A stretch of 64,000 bases of DNA from Leucobacter chromiireducens subsp. chromiireducens. Lineage in GTDB: Bacteria > Actinomycetota > Actinomycetes > Actinomycetales > Microbacteriaceae. The notes below the pieces were generated by a model. That model did no database searches. It had not been told where the DNA came from and saw nothing but the letters and a program-made list of their open reading frames with translations. Position numbers and translations under genes: made by a program. Within the stretch, counting starts at the first letter, position 1. Each line of letters begins with the position of its first letter. The stretch lies in assembly GCF_016758255.1 (NCBI RefSeq), contig NZ_QYAD01000001.1, forward strand, positions 372,001-436,000. Direction: 5' to 3'. This document shows, piece by piece, positions 54,018-62,261 of the stretch.

Positions 54018-56402
54018 CTAGCGGGAGGTGCTGGAATGCCGCGCAGCACGTCGCCGCGCGCGACCACTGACCTGCTGCACTTCGACCGGCGCGGTGTCGT
54101 CTTGCACGTCCGCGCGCACTCCGCTCAGGCGCCTGCGGCGGTCGCTCGTGCGCGCGAGATCGCGGCGCAGACGGCGATCGCCGTGGTAGAGGATCGCTTG
54201 CCAGTTGATGGTCGCGCTGGGGTCGACGAGAGACTCCTGCTTCACGCGCTTGGGCTTGATGGGCACGTAGAGCCAGCCGATGAGACCGAGCGTCGCGTCA
54301 GCGATCGAGGCACGGATGCCGATGTAGGCCACGATCGCCCACACCGCCATGATCGCGTTGAACGAGGCGAACGCGGCGTTGCCCCAGTTCCCCACGTTGA
54401 AGTCGCGCACCGCAGTGAGCACGGAGAACCCGACGATGATGAAAGGGAGCGTGACGTAGATGCCGGGCGCCGCCGTTCGACCGACAACCTTGGGCGTGCG
54501 CGCGAACGGAATCTTCGCCCCCGTGGCGCCCTGCTGAATCGACTTCAGTACGCCCGCGAGGTTCACGGGGAGCAGGATGAGGTTGAAGCCGTAGATGCGG
54601 AAGATGTCGCCGAAGCGGTGTCCGCTCGCGCGTAGGTCCAGCCCCATCGAGATGAAGTAGGGGAGCGCCGCCGCGATGACGAGCGGGCTGAGCAGCCGCG
54701 AGTCGAACGGGAAGAACAGCAAGAACAGTAGGCCGAAGCTCGCCCACGCGAGCGAGGACATGTAGTTGCTGCGCAGCAGTTTCTCGGTGAGCCGGACCCG
54801 GTCCGAGGTGTGTTTGCGGGCCCGGATCATCTCGAAGAACTTCGGCATGATGAGCAGGCCGCCGTTCGCCCAGCGGCGACGCTGCACCACGAGCGAGCCG
54901 AAGTCGGGCGGCGTCGCGCTGTAGCTCAGTCGCTCGGGGTAGTTCTCGAGGGTCCAGCCATGGAGCCCCAGGTCGATGCTCGACTCGGTGTCCTCGATCA
55001 CCGTGCGGTCTTGCACGTAGGTGGTGATCTCGAAGCCGCCAACGGTCTGCGTCACCGCGATGTCGTCGAGCGCGTCCGTGCGTATCACGGCGTTCGCGCC
55101 GACCCAGAACGTCGCGCCGAAGTAGGTGAGCCCCTGGTGCTGGATGTGCTGGAGGTCGGTCGTTGCGCCGGCAATGCGCTCGATGCGTGTGCTGGCGCCG
55201 CGGAACGAGGAGTACGGCGTCTGCGTCACGGCCACCCGCTCGTTCTCGGGCTGTTCGAGCAGGTAGACCAGCCGCAGACAGTACTCGCGCAGCAGCTGCG
55301 AGTCGGCGTCAAGTGTTAACAGATAGCGTGAATCGGGGATCACGAGGTCGGCGGTGGCGGGATCTTCATCGATCCCCAGCTCCTCAAGGATCTGCTCGCC
55401 CGTGTCGCGCACGATGCGATAGTTCCCGCCCATGAGCGAGATGTAGGAGTTCAGGTTCATCGCCTTGTTCGGCTCCTGCGAGAGCGAGGCGTACTGCTTG
55501 CGCTCGAAGGATCCGAGCTGCGCGCTGAAGATCCACACGAGGCGTTGGTGGAGTTGGCGGAGCCGCTCCCAGTCCGGCGCAGCCCCCTGGTCGTGGGCCG
55601 CGTCGAGCGCGAGGCGGGTGAGGCGGAGATCATTCGACAGGCCGAGCAGCACATACTCCGCGAAGAACTCGCCCATGTGCTCGTCGATCTGTTCGGTCCC
55701 CGCGAAGCGGTCGAGCCAGCCCGCCGCCGCTGCGTAGGCATCTGCCGCGCGCTTCGCATCGAGCGGGCCGGGAACCGTGGGCGCGTCCGCAAGGAACTCG
55801 TCGAGCGCGGCCTGGGCTGCGGCACGCGGTGACTCAAGCTCCGCCGAGATCTCACCGAGCAAGCTGCGCGTGCGCTCCAGCCGGGCGAGCGGCTCGCCCG
55901 TCAGCCCCGCGGCCTTGTCGTCGATGAGCAGCACGATGCGAATGTCGGGGAACTCCTGCAGTGCGGCCGACCACAGGGTGTAGCGCACGACATCGGGTTC
56001 CTCGTCGTAGCTCGGGATCAGCACGGTGACGCGGTCGTCCGAGCGCGCGAAGTGTTCGTCGAGGAGCGCGCGTTCGACGCGGCGGTGCTCGCGGAAGCGG
56101 ACCAGTGCACCGTAGCGGGCGGTGAGATACATGATTGCCGAGAACGTGAGGGCGGTGACCGTAAGCCCGTACACCCAGGTCTGCAGGTGGAACACGAACG
56201 ATTCTTTGGGGCCCTCGATCACCATGCGGATGATGGTGGTGAGCATGTACAGGAACCAGGACACCACCGTAATGACGATCGCGAGCCGGGCCCACACGAT
56301 CGCGGCGGGCGACGGGCGCGAGGGAACGATCGCGAGCGGCTCAGCGCGGTGCTCAGCTCCCCACTGCCTGCGGCGGGCGCGCTGAGGATCGTTTTCTGGC
56401 AC
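54018..56402 (-). CDS. Processive glycosyltransferase family 2 (polysaccharide synthase)
   Basis: Membrane GT2 enzyme of 794 residues. Two N-terminal helices (about 38-62, 76-98) precede a GT-A domain. It has the processive-synthase residues: Asp161-Asp162, the DxD in LDADSQ (365-367), the acidic IEDTE (469-473) and QRRRW (507-511). Four or more C-terminal helices follow. Unusually, about 150 extra residues (roughly 168-312, helical, charged) sit between the first Asp and the KAMNLN acceptor segment. The sugar could be glucose or N-acetylglucosamine. It is divergent from a GH18/CBM protein, and such synthase-hydrolase pairs make and trim surface polysaccharide. GTG 56402 has GGAGG upstream. 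Confidence 0.85.
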   Translation of the reverse strand: MPENDPQRARRRQWGAEHRAEPLAIVPSRPSPAAIVWARLAIVITVVSWFLYMLTTIIRMVIEGPKESFVFHLQTWVYGLTVTALTFSAIMYLTARYGALVRFREHRRVERALLDEHFARSDDRVTVLIPSYDEEPDVVRYTLWSAALQEFPDIRIVLLIDDKAAGLTGEPLARLERTRSLLGEISAELESPRAAAQAALDEFLADAPTVPGPLDAKRAADAYAAAAGWLDRFAGTEQIDEHMGEFFAEYVLLGLSNDLRLTRLALDAAHDQGAAPDWERLRQLHQRLVWIFSAQLGSFERKQYASLSQEPNKAMNLNSYISLMGGNYRIVRDTGEQILEELGIDEDPATADLVIPDSRYLLTLDADSQLLREYCLRLVYLLEQPENERVAVTQTPYSSFRGASTRIERIAGATTDLQHIQHQGLTYFGATFWVGANAVIRTDALDDIAVTQTVGGFEITTYVQDRTVIEDTESSIDLGLHGWTLENYPERLSYSATPPDFGSLVVQRRRWANGGLLIMPKFFEMIRARKHTSDRVRLTEKLLRSNYMSSLAWASFGLLFLLFFPFDSRLLSPLVIAAALPYFISMGLDLRASGHRFGDIFRIYGFNLILLPVNLAGVLKSIQQGATGAKIPFARTPKVVGRTAAPGIYVTLPFIIVGFSVLTAVRDFNVGNWGNAAFASFNAIMAVWAIVAYIGIRASIADATLGLIGWLYVPIKPKRVKQESLVDPSATINWQAILYHGDRRLRRDLARTSDRRRRLSGVRADVQDDTAPVEVQQVSGRARRRAARHSSTSR

Positions 56403-56579
56403 GCGTATCCTCCATCCCCAGTGGTGGCGCGCTCGCAATGCGCGGCGCAAACCTGACTCGAATGGAATCTCGTCGATCCGGCCCCGAGTGTGTCACGATA
56501 ATCCTATCCGGGAGGGCGCCGATCGAGCGTGATCGATCGTGTGCAACGTCAGACCCGAACAGGACGCGGTGGGGAAGTA

Positions 56580-58154
56580 ATGTCGAAGTGGTTTCCGGGG
56601 CGCAAGCTCTCATGGCTGCGGCTCTCGGTGCTGCTCATCGTGGTTGCGGCGCTCGTGGGCGGCGGCGTCTTCGGCTGGGGCTGGTGGCAGGATCAGCGTG
56701 AGGCGAGTGAGCAGCACCCGTGGAGCGACGGCTACGTCGATGTGACGGCGACGCCGAGCTTCCCGTTCGAGAGCCCGGGCAGCACCGGGCCGAAAAACGT
56801 TGCGCTCGCGTTTGTCGTGGGAGATCCCGACGCGGCCTGCAGCCCAGCCTGGGGCGGGGTCTACGGCCTCGACGAGGCGGAGCAGATGCTCGATCTTGAC
56901 CGACGGCTCGCGCGCCTGCGCAACCTCGGTGGGTCTGCGATGGTGGCCTTCGGTGGCCAGGCGAACTCCGATCTCGCGCTCGAGTGCACGGATCATCAGG
57001 CGCTCACCGACGGGTACCAAGCGGTGGTTGAGCGCTACGAGCTCGCGAGTATCGACATGGATCTTGAGGGCGAGATGCTCGGCGATCGTGCCGCGGTCGA
57101 GCGCCAGGCGCGGGCCATTCAGGAAGTGCAGGCCAGCGCGAGCGACGGGCTCGACGTGTGGCTCACGCTCCCCATTGCGCCGAGCGGCCTCACCGAGGAC
57201 GGGCTCGCCGCCGTGCGGAGCTACCTCAAGGCCGGTGTCACGGTCGCCGGTGTGAACGCGATGACCATGAATTACAACTCGGGCCTCGATGAGCCGCTGA
57301 TCGACACGATTCGCGGGAGTCTCGTCGCGCTCCAGGGGCAGTTGCGCGCGCTCGCGCAGGAGCAGGGAACGCCGATCGGCGAGGCGACCGCGTGGAGCCG
57401 GATCGGGGCCACACCCATGATCGGGCAGAACGACGTGCGCGATGAAGTGTTCACCATCGCCGATGCACGAGCGCTCTCCACATTCGCCGCCGAGCACGGG
57501 ATGGCACGCCTCTCCATGTGGTCACTGAACCGCGACCGCGAGTGCGACGCGAACTGGCCCGATCCCAAGCAGGTGTCTGACTCGTGCAGCGGCGTTGACC
57601 AGGGTGATGAGCGGTTCTCGCGCACGCTCGCCGGGGAGCGTAGCGGCGCGATCGCGCAGCCCAAGCCCACGCCCCAGCCGGTGGACCCGGATCACGGGGC
57701 GGCGGTGGACGATCCGGAGACGAGTCCGTACCCGGTGTGGAACAGCGACGCAGCGTACCCGGCCGAGACAAAGGTCGTGTGGCGGCGCAATGTGTACGAG
57801 GCGAAGTGGTGGACGCAGGCGGAGCAGCCCGATGAACCCAGCGAGAGCGGTGCGCAACCTTGGCGCCTTCTCGGACCCGTGCTGCCCGGAGAGAAGCCGA
57901 TTGAGCGCCCGAAGCTGCCCGAGGGCGCGTACCCCGCGTGGAGTCACGCCACCGAGTACCGCCAGGGCGACCGGGTGATCTTCGACGGCATCGGATATGA
58001 GGCCCGCTGGTGGACGAAGGGCGAGAGCCCGGATGCCGCGTTGGTGCTGCCGCAGAACTCGCCCTGGCGCGTACTGAGCGACCGTGAAGTCGGCGAGGTG
58101 CAGGGCGGAAAGGGAGCTGCGGCCGAGACCGAAACGCAGAGCGCACCGGAGTAA
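56580..58154 (+). CDS. Membrane-anchored GH18 protein with two chitin-binding-type modules
   Basis: Extracytoplasmic glycoside hydrolase of 524 residues. A signal anchor (about 14-35) is followed by a GH18 barrel (about 70-320), with the catalytic DxDxE motif as Asp159-Met-Asp161-Leu-Glu163 and NAMTMNYN in a core strand. Two CBM5/12-like modules follow (383-431 and 449-499), each with YP[VA]W.. and paired Trp (410-411, 477-478) in a ..A[KR]WWT motif. It should bind and cut beta-1,4-GlcNAc polymers such as chitin. Four Cys are visible in the catalytic part. GGTGGGGAAG precedes ATG 56580. It is divergent from the GT2 synthase. Confidence 0.88.
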   Translation: MSKWFPGRKLSWLRLSVLLIVVAALVGGGVFGWGWWQDQREASEQHPWSDGYVDVTATPSFPFESPGSTGPKNVALAFVVGDPDAACSPAWGGVYGLDEAEQMLDLDRRLARLRNLGGSAMVAFGGQANSDLALECTDHQALTDGYQAVVERYELASIDMDLEGEMLGDRAAVERQARAIQEVQASASDGLDVWLTLPIAPSGLTEDGLAAVRSYLKAGVTVAGVNAMTMNYNSGLDEPLIDTIRGSLVALQGQLRALAQEQGTPIGEATAWSRIGATPMIGQNDVRDEVFTIADARALSTFAAEHGMARLSMWSLNRDRECDANWPDPKQVSDSCSGVDQGDERFSRTLAGERSGAIAQPKPTPQPVDPDHGAAVDDPETSPYPVWNSDAAYPAETKVVWRRNVYEAKWWTQAEQPDEPSESGAQPWRLLGPVLPGEKPIERPKLPEGAYPAWSHATEYRQGDRVIFDGIGYEARWWTKGESPDAALVLPQNSPWRVLSDREVGEVQGGKGAAAETETQSAPE

Positions 58155-58284
58155 CTACTGAATTCGGGTGAATCCGTCGATTCTGTGCCCGCGCGGTGGT
58201 AGTGTTTTCGCCTGCTCCGTCGTTCGTGTTTTGCGCCCGCCCCGCGCGATTCTTCGGCGATTGGCGCGCGACGAAAGGATCCTC

Positions 58285-60021
58285 GTGGCCCTCATCTCAC
58301 TGACACTGCGGCACGCGAAACGGTACTGGCCGTTCGTGGTTGCGGTGCTTGTGCTCCAACTACTCTCAACTATTGCCGCCCTGTGGCTTCCCAGCCTCAA
58401 TGCCCAGATCATCGATCAAGGCATCGCGAAGGGCGACACCGGCTTCATCTGGCGTACCGGTGGCTTCATGCTCATCGTGTCGCTCGGTCAGCTGCTGACC
58501 GCGGTCGCTGCCGTGTACTTCGGTGCGCGCACCTCGATGGGCATGGGCCGCGATCTCCGCCGCGAGGTCTACCGCAAGGTGGACTCGCTGAGCACGCTCG
58601 AAGCCACCAAGTTCGGTGCGGGCACGCTCATCACCCGTGGCACGAACGATGTGCAGCAGGTCCAGATGCTGGTGCTCATGGCGCTCAACTTCATGGTGTC
58701 GGCGCCCATCATGGCGATCGGCGGCGTCATCATGGCGCTCCGCGAGGACGCCGGCATGTCGTGGCTCGTGTGGGTCTCGGTGGCCGTGCTCGCCGTGATT
58801 GTCAGCTTCCTCGTGTGGCTGCTCCTGCCCCTCTTCCGCACGATGCAGGATCGCGTTGACGCGATCAACGGCGTGCTGCGCGAGCAGATCATGGGTATCC
58901 GCGTGGTGCGCGCCTTCGTGCGCGAGAACTTCGAGGCGGATCGCTACGAGACCGCCAACCGCAACATCACCGATGTGTCGGTGCGCGTGGGCAACATCTT
59001 CGTGCTCATGTTCCCCGTCATCATGATGGTGCTCCACTTCGCGACCGCGGCGGTGCTGTGGTTCGGCGGTCATCGCGTGGAGGCCGGCGTCGTGCAGATC
59101 GGCTCGCTCACGGCATTCCTGCAGTACCTGCTGCAGATCCTCATGGCCGTGATGATGGGTGTCTTCATGACGATGATGATTCCGCGCGCGGTCGTGTGTG
59201 CCGAGCGCATTCGGGAGCTGCTCGACACGAAGTCGACGCTCTCGTTCCCCGATCGCGAGACCGAGGCGACGCCGCAGGCCGGCCGCATCGAGTTCAGCGG
59301 TGTGACCTTCGGGTTCCCGGGCGCTGAGCAGCCCGTCATCCGAGACGCGACGTTTGTCGCTGAGCCCGGCAAGACAACCGCGATCATCGGTTCGACCGGT
59401 GCGGGCAAGACCGTGCTGCTGAACCTCATGTTGCGCCTGTACGACGCACAGGAGGGATCCATCACGATCGACGGTGCCCCGGTTGCCGCGCTCACGCGCG
59501 CGCAGCTCGCGGACACCGTGAGCCTCGTGCCGCAGCGGCCCTACCTGTTCTCGGGCACGATTGCCTCGAACCTGCGCTTTGGGAAGACCGACGCGAGCGA
59601 AGCCGAGCTGTGGGATGCGCTGCGCGTTGCCCAGGGCGAGGATTTCGTGCGCGAGAAGGAGCTGGGCCTTGAGGAGCCCGTCTCCCAGGGCGGAACGAGC
59701 GTCTCCGGCGGCCAGCGGCAGCGACTCTCGATCGCGCGAGCGCTCGTCGCGAAGCCGCGGGTGTACCTGTTCGACGACTCGTTCTCCGCGCTCGACGTGG
59801 CGACCGATGCGCGCCTGCGGGCCGCGCTGCCGAGCGCGACCGAGGGCGCAACGACCATCATCGTCGCCCAGCGCGTGTCCACGATCACGGAGGCCGACCA
59901 GATTCTTGTGGTCGAGGCCGGTGAGATCGTGGGTCGCGGAACCCACGATGAGCTCCTGCTGAGCAACGAGGTCTACCAGGAGATCGTTCGATCGCAGCTT
60001 GAAGAGGCGGAGGCGGCGTAA
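58285..60021 (+). CDS. ABC exporter half, degenerate-site subunit
   Basis: Multidrug-type exporter of 578 residues: six membrane helices (to ~310) and one ATPase domain. Walker A GSTGAGKT (369-376) and signature SVSGGQ (472-477) are intact. The Walker B Glu is replaced by Asp498 (YLFDDS), and the switch His by Gln529 (IIVAQRVST). These are the changes seen in the degenerate half of heterodimeric exporters such as TM287/288. GTG 58285 is chosen because AAAGGATCC lies upstream. Its TAA stop overlaps the ATG of the partner. Confidence 0.92.
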   Translation: MALISLTLRHAKRYWPFVVAVLVLQLLSTIAALWLPSLNAQIIDQGIAKGDTGFIWRTGGFMLIVSLGQLLTAVAAVYFGARTSMGMGRDLRREVYRKVDSLSTLEATKFGAGTLITRGTNDVQQVQMLVLMALNFMVSAPIMAIGGVIMALREDAGMSWLVWVSVAVLAVIVSFLVWLLLPLFRTMQDRVDAINGVLREQIMGIRVVRAFVRENFEADRYETANRNITDVSVRVGNIFVLMFPVIMMVLHFATAAVLWFGGHRVEAGVVQIGSLTAFLQYLLQILMAVMMGVFMTMMIPRAVVCAERIRELLDTKSTLSFPDRETEATPQAGRIEFSGVTFGFPGAEQPVIRDATFVAEPGKTTAIIGSTGAGKTVLLNLMLRLYDAQEGSITIDGAPVAALTRAQLADTVSLVPQRPYLFSGTIASNLRFGKTDASEAELWDALRVAQGEDFVREKELGLEEPVSQGGTSVSGGQRQRLSIARALVAKPRVYLFDDSFSALDVATDARLRAALPSATEGATTIIVAQRVSTITEADQILVVEAGEIVGRGTHDELLLSNEVYQEIVRSQLEEAEAA

Positions 60022-62099
60022 TGGCCAAGAAGGACCGAAAGTCCGCGCAGCCCGCGGCCGTCGAAGAGTTCGAACTCCCCGACGACTACCAGCCCGACAA
60101 CGATGATTGGACGGGCGGCCAGCCCACGAAGAAGGCCAAGCACTTCTGGCCGGCGGCGAAGCGCCTGGTTGGGCTCCTCGCCCCCGAGAAGATGCTGTTC
60201 GCGCTCGTCGTGGTGCTTGTCATCGGCTCGGTGGTGCTCACCGTCATCGCGCCGAAGATTCTCGGCCAGGCGATGGACGTCATCTTCAACGGTGTACTCG
60301 GGAAGGATCTGCCCGCGGGCGTGCCGCTCGAGCAGATCGTCTCCGTTGCGCGCGACCGCGGCGAGGACCAGTTCGCCGACATGCTCGAGGGGTCGGGTGT
60401 GGTGCCCGGGCAGGGGATCGACTTCGGCCTCCTGGGCCGACTGATCCTGGTGGTGCTGGGGCTCTACCTGGTTGCGTCGTTCCTCATGTGGCTGCAGGGG
60501 TTCCTGCTGAACAAGCTCGTGATGCGCGTTGTGTACACGCTGCGCCAGGACATTGAGGAGAAGATCAACCGTCTGCCGCTCAGCTTCTTTGATGGGCGCC
60601 AGCGCGGCGACGTGCTCTCTCGCGTCACGAACGATGTCGACAACATTCAGCAGGCGCTGCAGCAGGCGCTCTCGCAGCTGGTGCAGTCGCTCCTCACCGT
60701 GATTGGCATCACCGCGATGATGTTCGTGGTGTCGTGGCAGCTCGCGCTGATCGCGCTGATCGCCCTCCCGCTCTCCGGCATCATCGCCGGCGTGGTGGGC
60801 GTGCGCGCGCAGAAGCTGTTCGTGGCGCAGTGGAAGCACACGGGCGACCTGAACGGCCACATCGAGGAATCGTTCACCGGCCACGAGCTCGTGCGCATCT
60901 TCAATCGCGATGCAGAAATGATTGAGGAGTTCGATCGCCGCAACGAAGGCCTGTTCACCGCGGCCTACAAGGCGCAGGCGCTGTCGGGCACCATCATGCC
61001 CGCCATGCAGTTCGTGCAGTACCTGAGCTACGTGCTCATTGCAGTGGCGGGGGCGCTGCGCGTCACCGCCGGTCAGATGACCCTGGGCGACGTGACCGCG
61101 TTCATCCAGTACTCGCGCGAGTTTGCGCAGCCCATCGGCGAGATGGCGGGCATGGCGAACATGCTGCAGTCGGGTGTTGCATCGGCCGAGCGCACGTTCG
61201 AGCTGCTCGACGCGGACGAGCAGGAGCCGGATACGACTGAGGCCGATCTGCCGGACCGCACGGACGGGCACGTCGTCTTCGAGAACGTGAGCTTCAGCTA
61301 CGATCCCGAGCAGCCGCTGATCGCGGATCTCTCGCTCGAGGCGAGCCCGGGCCACACTGTCGCGATCGTTGGTCCCACCGGGGCTGGCAAGACGACGCTC
61401 GTAAACCTCGTGATGCGCTTCTACGAGCTCAACGCGGGGCGGATCCTGCTCGACGGCGTGGACATCACGAAGCTCTCTCGCGCAGAATTGCGTGGTCACG
61501 TTGGCATGGTGTTGCAGGACGCATGGCTGTTCGACGGCACGATCCGCGAGAACATCCGCTACGGCCGACTCGATGCCTCCGACGAGGAGGTCGTAGCCGC
61601 CGCGCAGGCGACGATGGTGGATCGCTTCGTGCGGCAGTTGCCCGAGGGCTACGACACGGTCATTTCGGAGAACGGCTCCTCGCTGTCCGCCGGTGAGCGT
61701 CAGCTCCTGACGATCGCGCGGGCGTTCATTGCGAACCCCTCGCTGCTCATCTTGGATGAGGCGACGTCCTCGGTGGACACGCGCACTGAGGTGCTCGTGC
61801 AGCAGGCGATGAGCGCGCTGCGAAGCGACCGCACCTCGTTCGTGATTGCGCATCGCCTCTCCACGATTCGTGACGCAGACACGATCCTGATGATGGAGAG
61901 CGGCAAGATCGTTGAGCAGGGCTCGCACGACGAGCTGTTGGCGCGGAAGGGCGCGTACGCCGCGCTCTACCAGGCGCAGTTCGCCGGCGAGGTCGACGAG
62001 TCACACGCCGAGGAGTTGCTCACGGGGTCGATCCCGGTTGTGACCGGATCTGTCACGGTTCCCCTCGATTCCGAGCCGGAGCCTCCACGATCTGAATAG
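60021..62099 (+). CDS. ABC exporter half, catalytic subunit
   Basis: Partner exporter subunit of 692 residues. An acidic cytoplasmic N-terminal extension (1-45) is followed by six helices, with an extra ~50-residue loop near 90-135. The ATPase has Walker A GPTGAGKT (451-458), a full Walker B with catalytic Glu (LLILDEATSS, 576-583) and switch His611. Its signature is LSAGE (555-559) instead of LSGGQ, so the site formed with the first subunit is degenerate. The overlapping genes almost certainly form one heterodimer. Substrate unknown; efflux is inferred. Confidence 0.93.
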   Translation: MAKKDRKSAQPAAVEEFELPDDYQPDNDDWTGGQPTKKAKHFWPAAKRLVGLLAPEKMLFALVVVLVIGSVVLTVIAPKILGQAMDVIFNGVLGKDLPAGVPLEQIVSVARDRGEDQFADMLEGSGVVPGQGIDFGLLGRLILVVLGLYLVASFLMWLQGFLLNKLVMRVVYTLRQDIEEKINRLPLSFFDGRQRGDVLSRVTNDVDNIQQALQQALSQLVQSLLTVIGITAMMFVVSWQLALIALIALPLSGIIAGVVGVRAQKLFVAQWKHTGDLNGHIEESFTGHELVRIFNRDAEMIEEFDRRNEGLFTAAYKAQALSGTIMPAMQFVQYLSYVLIAVAGALRVTAGQMTLGDVTAFIQYSREFAQPIGEMAGMANMLQSGVASAERTFELLDADEQEPDTTEADLPDRTDGHVVFENVSFSYDPEQPLIADLSLEASPGHTVAIVGPTGAGKTTLVNLVMRFYELNAGRILLDGVDITKLSRAELRGHVGMVLQDAWLFDGTIRENIRYGRLDASDEEVVAAAQATMVDRFVRQLPEGYDTVISENGSSLSAGERQLLTIARAFIANPSLLILDEATSSVDTRTEVLVQQAMSALRSDRTSFVIAHRLSTIRDADTILMMESGKIVEQGSHDELLARKGAYAALYQAQFAGEVDESHAEELLTGSIPVVTGSVTVPLDSEPEPPRSE

Positions 62100-62103
62100 T
62101 TCC

Positions 62104-62146
62104 AGTAGTCACGGGGCCCGGCCATGAGCCGGGCCCCGTGACTACT
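62104..62146 (+). terminator. 19-bp perfect hairpin after the exporter genes
   Basis: Arms 62104-62122 and 62128-62146 with a CATGA loop, perfect over 19 bp. No T-run follows. It starts 5 bp after the stop and is probably the transcript 3' end. Confidence 0.7.
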
Positions 62147-62174
62147 GAGTCGAAGCACACGCGAAGAAAATTTA

Positions 62175-62203
62175 TGGACATGATCCAAGGTTCTGGCTAG
62201 CAT
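62175..62203 (+). promoter_or_regulatory. Promoter of the subtilase-like gene
   Basis: TGGACA (62175-62180), a 17-bp spacer and TAGCAT (62198-62203) form a good sigma-70-type promoter, giving a leader of about 50 nt. Confidence 0.65.
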
Positions 62204-62261
62204 CGGGCTCGGGTGTGTGTGCGCCCAGCGATGCCGCGCTGCGGCGGAAGAGGAATCCCTG

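Noticed and set aside
59973..61928. 651-residue minus-strand frame opposite the exporter subunit
   Set aside because: It is the antisense of an intact ABC gene, His/Arg-rich and without domain motifs.
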